Shown: positions 35,820-42,974 of the stretch, one piece after another
Layout of the letters: every line of letters starts with the position of its first letter
Position numbering within the stretch: the first letter of the stretch is position 1
Origin: Phycisphaeraceae bacterium
Lineage (GTDB): Bacteria > Planctomycetota > Phycisphaerae > Phycisphaerales > UBA1924
Length of the DNA: 64,000 bases
Reading direction: 5' to 3'
Assembly (NCBI GenBank): GCA_021297895.1
Contig: JAJTHN010000017.1
Location: 38,596-102,595, forward strand
The notes under the pieces: generated by a model
The model's database searches: none
Told to the model about the DNA's origin: nothing
The model's input: only the letters and a program-made list of their open reading frames with translations
Position numbers and translations under genes: made by a program

Positions 35820-36320
35820 ATGAACACGATGACGATTCGACCGATGGTCCGTGGCGGGGTGGTTGGCCCTTCGACGGTGCTGAGCGAGTTCGATCGACTG
35901 CTGAGCGAAGTGTTCGACGCGTCGGTGTTCGGCGCGCCGGTCTTCCGCGGGCTCGCGACGCCGCGGCGTCCTGTGCCGTCGATGAACCTGTGGGAGGATG
36001 CGGAGGCGATCCACGTCGAGGCGGAACTGCCCGGCATGAAGATCGAGGATGTCGATGTGACGCTCGAGGGCGAGGAGTTGACGATCGCCGGGCGGCGCAC
36101 GAGCGAGCAGAAGTCCGGCGAGGGCCAGGGCGTGGAGTATCTGCGTCGCGAGCGCGTGGTGGCGGACTTCTCGCGCACGGTGCGGATCGCCGAGAGCATC
36201 GATGCCGAGAACGTGCGTGCGAGTCTGCGCGACGGCGTGCTGCACGTGACGCTTCCCAAGAGCGCGGCGAAGAACCGCAGGCGGATCGCCGTCACCGAGG
36301 GCGGTGCGAGCGGCCAGTGA
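35820..36320 (+). CDS. Small heat-shock protein Hsp20 (first copy)
   Basis: A 166-aa alpha-crystallin-type chaperone that holds unfolding proteins. The crystallin domain runs from WEDAEAIHVEAELPGMKIED (about residue 58) to the C-terminal DGVLHVTLPKS. The ATG at 35820 follows AAAGGAG by 7 nt; an upstream in-frame GTG is inside that ribosome site. It lies 93 nt before the second Hsp20, forming a likely two-gene operon. The partner DnaJ-like gene is divergent. Confidence 0.93.
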   Translation: MNTMTIRPMVRGGVVGPSTVLSEFDRLLSEVFDASVFGAPVFRGLATPRRPVPSMNLWEDAEAIHVEAELPGMKIEDVDVTLEGEELTIAGRRTSEQKSGEGQGVEYLRRERVVADFSRTVRIAESIDAENVRASLRDGVLHVTLPKSAAKNRRRIAVTEGGASGQ

Positions 36321-36413
36321 GTTGCGGGTGTCGCCGCGTCGAGGCGGCGCACCGGTTGCGTGAGTGGGTCTGGTGTGGTGGTTCCCGGGGTCGGGGTCTC
36401 AAGGAGACTTCGC

Positions 36414-36818
36414 ATGAATGCGTGCAATGTGAATCGTGAGCAGGCGGGCGGCGGGGCGGCGGCGACGGAGCGTGCGGTGTTCGCGCCGGCGTACGACCTG
36501 ATGCGGGATGCATCGGGCTGGACGATCGTGCTGGATGTGCCCGGCGCGACGCGCGAGACGATCGATCTGGAGGTCACGCCGGAGCGCGGCGCGACGGTGC
36601 TGACGATCAACGCGCGGGTGCCGTCGCGCGGAGCGCCCGAGGGCGGCGCGATGCTGGTGCAGGAGTACCGCGTGGGCGACTACCGCGCGGCGTTCAGGCT
36701 CCCGGCCGATGCCGACGCCGAGCGCATCGAGGCGTCGTACGACGCCGGCGTGCTGAGCGTGCGGCTGCCCGTCTCGGCGAAGGCCGGGCCCAGGAAGATC
36801 GCGCTGAGCAGGGACTGA
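36414..36818 (+). CDS. Small heat-shock protein Hsp20 (second copy)
   Basis: A 134-aa crystallin-domain protein: WTIVLDVPGATRETIDLEVT at about residue 36 and AGVLSVRLPVSAKAGPRKI at the end. The ATG has AAGGAG 8 nt upstream. It is divergent in sequence from the first copy and has a short N-terminus, so the two may form mixed oligomers. A strong terminator follows at 36975. Confidence 0.92.
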   Translation: MNACNVNREQAGGGAAATERAVFAPAYDLMRDASGWTIVLDVPGATRETIDLEVTPERGATVLTINARVPSRGAPEGGAMLVQEYRVGDYRAAFRLPADADAERIEASYDAGVLSVRLPVSAKAGPRKIALSRD

Positions 36819-36974
36819 TCGTGACGCTCGGCGGGCATCCCGGCGATGCCGAACGGGAACCTGTCGGGCGTTGTCGGACCGTCCGCGGCCGGGTTTGCCC
36901 GAGCCGTAATCATCATCCGATCGCGCGAGCCCGGCGAACGCATGGGCGGCGATGAGCGTAGAGGGAACACACCG

Positions 36975-37009
36975 GCCCGCCCGCGGCCCGAGACCGCGGG
37001 CGGGCTTTT
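36975..37009 (+). terminator. Terminator after the Hsp20 pair
   Basis: A perfect 12-bp stem GCCCGCCCGCGG / CCGCGGGCGGGC with a 7-nt loop, followed by TTTTCGG. It separates the Hsp20 operon from the DegP-type gene. Confidence 0.92.
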
Positions 37010-37136
37010 CGGAACAAGGTTCGGCCCGGCGGCGGGCCGCGGGTGCGTGTCGCGGGATGCGCAGGCAACACAGGAACGGTGCACGCGGCCGCGGATGACG
37101 CTGGGGCGTCCTTCGCCGGCACGACAGGAGAAGAGC

Positions 37137-38684
37137 ATGTCGCTTCGTGGAGAGTCGGTTCGTCGTTCGGGCGCTTCGCTGAAGTTCATCCCGATGGGGG
37201 CGCTGAGCCTGGCGTTGTTCGGCGGCGGTGTGAGCGCGACGGCGCTGGCCGGCGAGAACGCGATCGCGGCCGATGGCGATCGGGCGATGGCTCTTGCCAA
37301 CGATCTGTCCGCCGCGTTTGCGCGGGTGGCCCGCGATGTGACGCCGGCGATCGTGAACATCACGACCTTCGGCGAGCAGCAGGTTGCGCGGGGGCCGATG
37401 TTCGATCCGAACGATGAGTTCTTCCGGCGATTCTTCGGCGATGCGTTCCCGCAGCAGCCCGAGCAGCCGCGGGGCCGGCGCGGCCAGCCGCAGCAACTGC
37501 CCGAGGCGCAGCTGGGCACGGGATCGGGCATCGTCGTCAGCGCCGACGGCTACATCCTGACCAACAACCACGTCATCGAGCGCGGCACGCGCGTGCAGGT
37601 GGCCTTTGCCGACAATCGGCAGTACACCGCGACGGTTGTGGGGCGCGATCCGGCGACGGACGTGGCGGTTCTGAAGATCGAAGCGGACGAGTTGCCGTAT
37701 GCAAAGCTCGGCAACTCCGATGCGGTGGAGGTCGGGCAGTGGGTGCTGGCCATCGGCAACCCGTTCGGCCTGAACCAGACGGTGACAGCGGGGATCATCT
37801 CGGCCAAGGGCCGCACGCTCAACGGCAACGGCACCACGCGCAGGCCCGGCGGCACCATGTTCGAGGACTTCCTGCAGACCGATGCGGCGATCAACCCCGG
37901 CAACTCCGGCGGGGCGCTGGTGAACCTCAAGGGAGAGGTCATCGGCATGAACACGGCCATCTTCACGCGCTCGGGAGGCTACATGGGGATCGGCTTTGCG
38001 ATCCCCTCCAACATGGCAAGCGGCGTTCTGGAGCAGCTCAAGGCCACCGGCACCGTGCAGCGCGGGTTTCTCGGCGTGGGAATCCAGGATCTCGATCCGG
38101 ACACGGCCAAGAGCCTCGGTTTCGAGGGACGCGGCGTGCTGATCAACGAGATTACCCCGGGCGGACCGGCGGACAAGGCCGGGCTGAAGACCGAGGACAT
38201 CGTGCTGACGATCGACGGCCGCGCGACCGACAGCGCCAACGCGCTGCGGAACATCATCGCCTCGATCACGCCGGGCAGGAGCGTGAAGATGGAGGTCTTC
38301 CGCGAGGGCCGGAAGCAGACCCTGGAGGCGACGCTGGGCAACCGCGATGCGCAGACCGCCGCCGGCGGCGCGGCGGGGGGCAACGGCGTGGGGACGGACA
38401 ACGTGCTCGGCGTGGCGGTGGCCACCGTCACGGCGGCGGATCGCGAGCGCCTGGGCGACGAGCGCGCCCGCGGGGTGATGATCACCGAGATCGCTCCGGA
38501 ATCGCCCGTGGCGATGCTCGGGCTGCGGCCCGGGGACATGATCGTCGCGATCAACCGTGCGGAGATCACCGACGCCGCGGCGTTCACCGCGGCGCTGAAG
38601 AACGCGAACCTCGCTCAGGGCATCCGGCTGCGGATCCGCAGCGACGGAGCCGAGCGCGTCGCGACGATCATGATGAACCGCTGA
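37137..38684 (+). CDS. DegP/HtrA-type periplasmic serine protease
   Basis: A 515-aa exported protease-chaperone with an N-terminal signal (FIPMGALSLALFGGGVSATA). The trypsin-like domain shows the catalytic His in LTNNHVIERG, Asp in DPATDVAVLKIE and Ser in NPGNSGGALV. Two PDZ domains follow: GFLGVGIQDLDPDTAKSLGF onwards, and VMITEIAPESPVAMLGLRPG. A Gly/Ala linker separates them. The ATG at 37137 has AGGAG 7 nt upstream. It degrades misfolded envelope proteins, in keeping with the chaperone genes around it. Confidence 0.95.
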   Translation: MSLRGESVRRSGASLKFIPMGALSLALFGGGVSATALAGENAIAADGDRAMALANDLSAAFARVARDVTPAIVNITTFGEQQVARGPMFDPNDEFFRRFFGDAFPQQPEQPRGRRGQPQQLPEAQLGTGSGIVVSADGYILTNNHVIERGTRVQVAFADNRQYTATVVGRDPATDVAVLKIEADELPYAKLGNSDAVEVGQWVLAIGNPFGLNQTVTAGIISAKGRTLNGNGTTRRPGGTMFEDFLQTDAAINPGNSGGALVNLKGEVIGMNTAIFTRSGGYMGIGFAIPSNMASGVLEQLKATGTVQRGFLGVGIQDLDPDTAKSLGFEGRGVLINEITPGGPADKAGLKTEDIVLTIDGRATDSANALRNIIASITPGRSVKMEVFREGRKQTLEATLGNRDAQTAAGGAAGGNGVGTDNVLGVAVATVTAADRERLGDERARGVMITEIAPESPVAMLGLRPGDMIVAINRAEITDAAAFTAALKNANLAQGIRLRIRSDGAERVATIMMNR

Positions 38685-38693
38685 GGGGCAGTG

Positions 38694-38897
38694 GCACAGT
38701 GGCGGGAGCCAGTGGCACAGTGGCAGAGTGACGCAGCGGCGCAGTGAAAGGCAGAGGGCATCGGCGGCGGGGCGGTGGGCGTTGGGCGCTTGACGGCGCG
38801 AGCGGGCGCTGCATCAGCGCTGTCCGGCGCCGCCGCGGCGCGGTTCCCCCCTGCCTCTGACTGCGCCACTCTGCCACTGTGTCACTGCGCCACTTCA
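38694..38897. repeat. Imperfect inverted repeat between convergent genes
   Basis: About 38694-38760 is built from AGTGGCACAGTGGC-like words. About 38851-38897 carries the imperfect reverse complement (GCCACTCTGCCACTGTGTCA), separated by a GC-rich spacer. It could fold into a long hairpin that ends transcription from both degP and the TPR-YggX gene. No T run. Confidence 0.6.
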
Positions 38898-39596
38898 CTC
38901 CACCCCGAGATACTCGCGCATGTGCTGGTCGTAGGTTTCCTGATCCTTCTCGCGGGAGAGATCCAGGCGGAGTTCGTTGATGACCTTCGTTCCCTGGGGG
39001 ATCCAACCCTTGTAGAAGGTCTCGTGGCTGATGTTGTTCATGATCCACTCGCCGACGGGGCCTTTGAAGGGCGGTCTGGTCATGCGTGTGCCGGGTCTGC
39101 CGGACTGCCGACAGAGGATCATGTTCGGCGGGAGGTTTTCGGGATCGATCCCGGCCGCACCGGCCCCTGCCTGACCGGCACCGGCCCCGGGCAGACCGAC
39201 ACCGACCAGGCCCTGACCGCCGCCGCCGGAGCCCTGCCTGGCCTTGAGATGGTCCGGCAGCGGGGGGGCCTCGCGACCGATCTGCTTGAGCAGCGCGGCG
39301 ATGGCGGTCTGCGGCATCCGGTCGCCTTTCTCGGCGGCCACGAGGTATCCGCGGACCAGAACGGCCGCGGCCTGATCGTGATCGTTCGCTCTGATGAACA
39401 TATCGCCCGCCATCTGGTAGGCTTTGCTCATGTCGGGAACCAGCTGCACGCATCGCGCGTAGCTCTGGGCCGCATCTTTGAAGCGACCGGCGTCGGCGTA
39501 GGCCTTTCCGAGCGAAAAGTGGGCCATTTCGTTGCTCGGGTCGGCGGAGCACATGTTCTCGAACTGCGCGATGCGCTTGTTGACGGCGTCGTCCAT
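38895..39596 (-). CDS. TPR protein fused to YggX-like Fe(II)-trafficking domain
   Basis: A 233-aa fusion. Residues about 1-95 form TPR repeats (MAHFSLGKAYADAGRFKDAA, MAGDMFIRANDHDQAAAVLV). A Gly/Ala linker of about 40 residues follows. The C-terminal 75 residues match YggX: the conserved Cys in MILCRQSG, then FKGPVGEWIMNNISHETFYK, KVINELRLDLSREKD and the final MREYLG. YggX protects Fe-S enzymes from oxidative damage. The start at 39596 has a TACCAT box 5 nt upstream. Joining TPR repeats to this small domain is unusual and suggests docking to a partner complex. Confidence 0.85.
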   Translation of the reverse strand: MDDAVNKRIAQFENMCSADPSNEMAHFSLGKAYADAGRFKDAAQSYARCVQLVPDMSKAYQMAGDMFIRANDHDQAAAVLVRGYLVAAEKGDRMPQTAIAALLKQIGREAPPLPDHLKARQGSGGGGQGLVGVGLPGAGAGQAGAGAAGIDPENLPPNMILCRQSGRPGTRMTRPPFKGPVGEWIMNNISHETFYKGWIPQGTKVINELRLDLSREKDQETYDQHMREYLGVE

Positions 39597-39601
39597 GCCT
39601 G

Positions 39602-39607
39602 ATGGTA
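39602..39607 (-). promoter_or_regulatory. -10-like box TACCAT before TPR-YggX gene
   Basis: TACCAT on the minus strand, 5 nt before the ATG at 39596. No Shine-Dalgarno. Close to the dispersed repeat starting at 39631. Confidence 0.45.
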
Positions 39608-39630
39608 GATCCCCGATCGCGACGGGGGAG

Positions 39631-39868
39631 TTGCACGAAGGCGCGAAGGCGCGAAGAAGAGGGGAGAAGAGGAGGAGAAGGGAAGAGGAGGGGAGGAGAA
39701 GGGAAGAGGAGGGGAGGAGAAGGGAAGAGGAGGGGACAAGAAGGGAAGAGGAGGGGAGAAGAACAGAAGTGGGGCTTGGGCAGGTCGGCACCCCGCGGCG
39801 ACGCTTCGGCTTTGGGCCTTTGGCGAGCGATGCGGCGGGGGGATGGGTGGCTTTGGCCCGGCGTGCGG
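39631..39868. repeat. Dispersed repeat, copy A
   Basis: A non-coding element: it starts TTGCACGAAGGCGCGAAGG, then a long purine-rich tract, then AGTGGGGCTTGGGCAGGTCG and GATGCGGCGGGGGGATGGGT. A second copy lies about 1 kb away at 40639-40833 in the same orientation. The copies flank the membrane protein gene at 39887. No ORF of its own; origin unknown. Confidence 0.8.
39678..39761. repeat. Four 21-bp purine-rich tandem units inside copy A
   Basis: Unit AAGGGAAGAGGAGGGGAGGA plus G, 21 bp, four times with few changes (39678, 39699, 39720, 39741). Copy B of the dispersed repeat lacks this regular expansion. All-purine on one strand, so it could form unusual DNA structure. Confidence 0.85.
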
Positions 39869-39886
39869 CCGCGTGCGCGGGGTGAA

Positions 39887-40540
39887 TCAGGTGGTTGTGG
39901 GCGGCACGGGGGGCGTCGGGCCGGTGCCGGGGCGCGTTCGCTGCGCTTGGGCGATGACGTGCGAAATCTCGGATTGCGCTGAGGCGACCGTGCGCGGCGC
40001 TGTCGCCGCCATCTCGGTCCACGGACGCGCATCGATCAACTTCTTGGCGATCCAATTGCCGATGACAAGCACCCCGATGACCATGATCGGCGCCAGCCTG
40101 TCGGTCGGGGCGATGACCAGTGCGGCGATGCACGCGACAGCGCGCATCGGACGGAACCACCACGGCGGCGGCGCGGAGAGATCTCGCGCTGAGCCCCAGC
40201 TCCGCCACAGCGGAGAGCCGATGTCCTCCGTCGAGCCCGCGTCATCGCGCTCCACCGGCACGATGATGTGCGCGATCGCCGAGGAGATGGCCGCGATCGT
40301 GATCGCGATGCCCACGAGCGTCCAGGCATGATCCGCCAGGCGCACGCTGCTGATCCCCGCCGCCCGGGCGAGCAGCGGTGCGGCGACCAGCACCGCGTAC
40401 ATCACACAGCCACAGACGACTGCGCGGAAAACCTGCCGCGTCAGCGCCTCTCCGTGGACCCGCCGCCCGAGCACAAGCATCGCCAGCATCCCGGCGAGCG
40501 CGGGTCCGATCATGCCAACGATCGATGGTTCCATCTCCAT
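39887..40540 (-). CDS. Membrane protein of unknown function
   Basis: A 217-aa membrane protein with helices near IVGMIGPALAGMLAMLVLG, VFRAVVCGCVMYAVLVAAPL, AWTLVGIAITIAAISSAIAH, ACIAALVIA and PIMVIGVLVIGNWIAKKL. No known family or motif. The ATG at 40540 follows AAGGGGAG by 4 nt. A TACAAT box lies about 40 nt upstream, so it has a normal leader. It sits between the two copies of the dispersed repeat, which could be an insertion boundary. Confidence 0.7.
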   Translation of the reverse strand: MEMEPSIVGMIGPALAGMLAMLVLGRRVHGEALTRQVFRAVVCGCVMYAVLVAAPLLARAAGISSVRLADHAWTLVGIAITIAAISSAIAHIIVPVERDDAGSTEDIGSPLWRSWGSARDLSAPPPWWFRPMRAVACIAALVIAPTDRLAPIMVIGVLVIGNWIAKKLIDARPWTEMAATAPRTVASAQSEISHVIAQAQRTRPGTGPTPPVPPTTT

Positions 40541-40579
40541 GCGCTCCCCTTGCATCCCGCCGCCCTCCGCCGTCGCGAC

Positions 40580-40585
40580 ATTGTA
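40580..40585 (-). promoter_or_regulatory. -10-like TACAAT upstream of membrane protein gene
   Basis: TACAAT on the minus strand about 40 nt before the ATG at 40540. It would give a leader of about 33 nt with the ribosome site. No good -35 seen. Confidence 0.35.
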
Positions 40586-40638
40586 GAACGCGGATTACCA
40601 CGGGGACACGCAGACCCGGACAACGGGGTGAGGAGCGT

Positions 40639-40833
40639 TTGCACGAAGACGCGAAGGCGCGAAGAAGAGGGGAGAAGAGGAGAAGAAGAGAAGAGGGGGG
40701 GAGAGGAAGAGAAGAGGAGGAGAGAAGAACAGGAGTGGGGCTTGGGCAGGTCGGCACGCCGCGGCGCGGCTTCGGCTTTGGGCCGTTGCCGAGCGATGCG
40801 GCGGGGGGATGGGTGGCGGTGGCCGGGCGTGCG
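40639..40833. repeat. Dispersed repeat, copy B
   Basis: Second copy of the element at 39631-39868, same orientation: TTTGCACGAAGACGCGAAGG, a shorter purine tract, AGTGGGGCTTGGGCAGGTCG, GCGGGGGGATGGGTGGCGGT. Some point changes. It is followed by the 21-bp minisatellite. Confidence 0.8.
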
Positions 40834-40924
40834 GGAGATGGACCGGAGCGTCGACGCGATTCTGGGACGTTGTCAAGGGCACGCGCGGATGACCAACGGC
40901 CACCGAAGGCGTTTGGCCGCGATA

Positions 40925-41197
40925 TGAAGGAGCTTCAAAGGCCTTTGAGAGAGCATCAAAGGCCTTTGAGAGAGCTTCAAAGGCCTTTGAAGGAGCTTCG
41001 AACGCATGTGAAGGAGCTTCGAAGGCCTTTGAAGGAGCTTCGAAGGCATGTGAAGGACCTTCAAAGGCATGTGAAGGAGCTTCGAAGGCATGTGAAGGAG
41101 CTTCGAAGGCATGTGAAGGAGCTTCGAAGGCCTTTGAAGGAGCCTCAAAGGGCATTGAAGGAGCTTCGCGGGGCTTTGAAATCGGCTCAAACGGCTC
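40925..41197. repeat. 21-bp minisatellite, 12 units plus a degenerate one
   Basis: Unit TGAAGGAGCTTCGAAGGCAT plus G, or a form ending GGCCTT. Exact unit borders at 40925, 40946, 40967 and so on to 41156; a degenerate thirteenth runs 41177-41197. Some junctions create the perfect palindrome TCAAAGGCCTTTGA. Because 21 is a multiple of 3, several frames stay open on both strands (heptads such as KELRRHV or FEAPSHA), but no start signals support a gene. GC is lower than the surroundings. Confidence 0.9.
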
Positions 41198-41424
41198 GGA
41201 AGCCCCGAAAGGCCCCATCAGAACCCGATCAAATCGCGTCATCGCGGCGGTCGTGCGGTGTTCGGGTCGGCCACTGGGCCCCCGGGCGCGATCACAGGGC
41301 CGCCGCGCGGGATCGCAGGGCCTCTGGGCGGGAGCCGCGAGCGTTGTCGGTCGGTCGGGTCGATGCGGCCGCACGGGGGGGCGACCTCCCAAGGCGGCAA
41401 ACGCCATCGGCCCCTGCTGCGCTC

Positions 41425-41430
41425 TACGCT
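41425..41430 (+). promoter_or_regulatory. -10-like box TACGCT before fabF
   Basis: TACGCT ends 5 nt before the ATG at 41436, no Shine-Dalgarno. Lies about 230 nt after the end of the minisatellite. Confidence 0.4.
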
Positions 41431-41435
41431 CTGGC

Positions 41436-42974
41436 ATGAACCACGGCGGCGACACTCCGCAGCATCCCCCCCGCGTCGTCATCACCGGCGCGGGCTGGGT
41501 CACACCTCTGGGTCACAGCGTGGCGCAGACGTGGGAGGCCCTCATCGCCGGGCGCAGCGGCGTGGGAAAGATCACCCGCTTCGATGCCGCGACGTTCAAG
41601 ACCAACTTCGCCGCGGAGGTCAAAGGGTTCACCCTCGCCGACCACGTCCCGGAGGCCATCGCCCGCGAGCACCACAGCGCCGGGCTCAACGCGCAGTTCG
41701 CTCTGGCCGCGGCCAAGCAGGCTCTGGAACAGGCGGGGATCGATGTGCAGGCGCCGAACGCGCCCGGCGCAGCCGCACACGGGGCCAGCGCAGCCGCACA
41801 CGGGGCCAGCGCAGCCGCACACGGGGCCAGCGCAGCCACGCACGCGGCCAGCGCAGCCGCACACGCCCCCGGCGCAGCCGCACACGCGGCCGCAGCCGCC
41901 ACAAAGGCCGGCAACCGCCCGTCGATCAACCCTCGGCGCTTCGGGCTCTACCTCGGCAGCGGTGAAGGCTCGCTCGACTTCCCGAACTACGCCCACAGCC
42001 ACATCGCCGGGTGGGATGACGCCGCCCGGAAGGTCGATGGCAAGAAGTGGGCCGCGGCCGCGATGGCGACGATGAGCCCCATCCGCGAGATCGAGCAGGA
42101 AGCCAACATGACCCTCAGCCATGTCGCGTGGGCCTTCGGCTGCCGCGGCCCGGCGAGCAACTGCCTGACCGCCTGCGCCGCGAGCATCCAGGCCATCGGC
42201 GAGGCCTACGAACTGCTGCGTCGCGGCGATGCCGATGTGATGCTCGCCGGCGGGGCGCACACGATGGTTCACCCCCTGGGCGTGACGGGGTTCATCAGGC
42301 TGACGGCCCTCAGCGCCCGGAGCGATGACTTCGCCAGCGTGCCGCGTCCGTTCGACGCCACGCGGGACGGGTTCGTCATGGGGGAAGGGGCCGGCATCAT
42401 CGTGATGGAGACCCTCGAGCACGCGCTGGGCCGCGGTGTGCGCCCGGAGAACATCCTCGCCGAAGTCCGGGGCTACGGCAGCAGTGCCGACGCGTTCAGG
42501 ATCACGGACATGCACCCGCAGGGAGAAGGTCCGGCCGCGGCCATGCGCTCGGCGCTGGCCCAGGCCGGGATCGATCCGCGCTCTGTTGGTCCGGACGGTC
42601 GGCCCGGCGTTCAGTGGATCAGCGCCCACGGAACCGGGACCAAGGAGAACGACAAGATCGAGACCGCCGCGATCAAGTCGGTCTTCGGTGAACTGGCCCC
42701 GAAGATCCCGATCTCCTCGATCAAGAGCATGCTCGGTCACCTGATCGCCGCCGCCGGGGTCAGCAACGTCATCGCGAGCATGATGAGCATCAGGACCGGG
42801 CTCGTGCCGCCCACCATCAACCTGCGCACGCCCGATGCCGGTCTGGACCTTGACTATGTCCCCAACGTGGTGCGCGATGCCCGGGCGACGGGGGGCATCG
42901 ACGCGTGCCTGTGCAACGCCTACGGCTTCGGCGGTCAGAATGACTGCGTGGTGATCGGCAGGTTCGTGCCATGA
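41436..42974 (+). CDS. fabF: Beta-ketoacyl-ACP synthase II
   Basis: Condensing enzyme of fatty acid elongation, 512 aa. Catalytic Cys in NCLTACAASIQA, His in SAHGTGTKENDKIE and His in SMLGHLIAAAG give the Cys-His-His triad. Residues about 107-155 are an Ala/His/Gly/Ser insertion made of 7-aa repeats, absent from usual FabF (about 410 aa), placed between the first strands where a loop would tolerate it. It is translationally coupled to the Hsp70 gene by an ATGA overlap. It could also be a KS of a specialised lipid pathway; no acyl carrier protein is near. Confidence 0.9.
   Translation: MNHGGDTPQHPPRVVITGAGWVTPLGHSVAQTWEALIAGRSGVGKITRFDAATFKTNFAAEVKGFTLADHVPEAIAREHHSAGLNAQFALAAAKQALEQAGIDVQAPNAPGAAAHGASAAAHGASAAAHGASAATHAASAAAHAPGAAAHAAAAATKAGNRPSINPRRFGLYLGSGEGSLDFPNYAHSHIAGWDDAARKVDGKKWAAAAMATMSPIREIEQEANMTLSHVAWAFGCRGPASNCLTACAASIQAIGEAYELLRRGDADVMLAGGAHTMVHPLGVTGFIRLTALSARSDDFASVPRPFDATRDGFVMGEGAGIIVMETLEHALGRGVRPENILAEVRGYGSSADAFRITDMHPQGEGPAAAMRSALAQAGIDPRSVGPDGRPGVQWISAHGTGTKENDKIETAAIKSVFGELAPKIPISSIKSMLGHLIAAAGVSNVIASMMSIRTGLVPPTINLRTPDAGLDLDYVPNVVRDARATGGIDACLCNAYGFGGQNDCVVIGRFVP
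41767..41892 (+). repeat. Six 21-bp tandem units inside fabF
   Basis: Unit GCGCAGCCGCACACGGGGCC plus A at 41767, 41788 and 41809, then three diverged copies to about 41892. In frame it encodes 7-aa repeats of Ala, His, Gly and Ser. An expandable coding minisatellite. Confidence 0.9.

Noticed and set aside
40378..41439. Plus- and minus-strand frames through the 21-bp minisatellite as coiled-coil genes
   Set aside because: Openness follows from the 21-bp period; no ribosome site or TAnnnT box at a start, and the plus frame runs into the fabF start.
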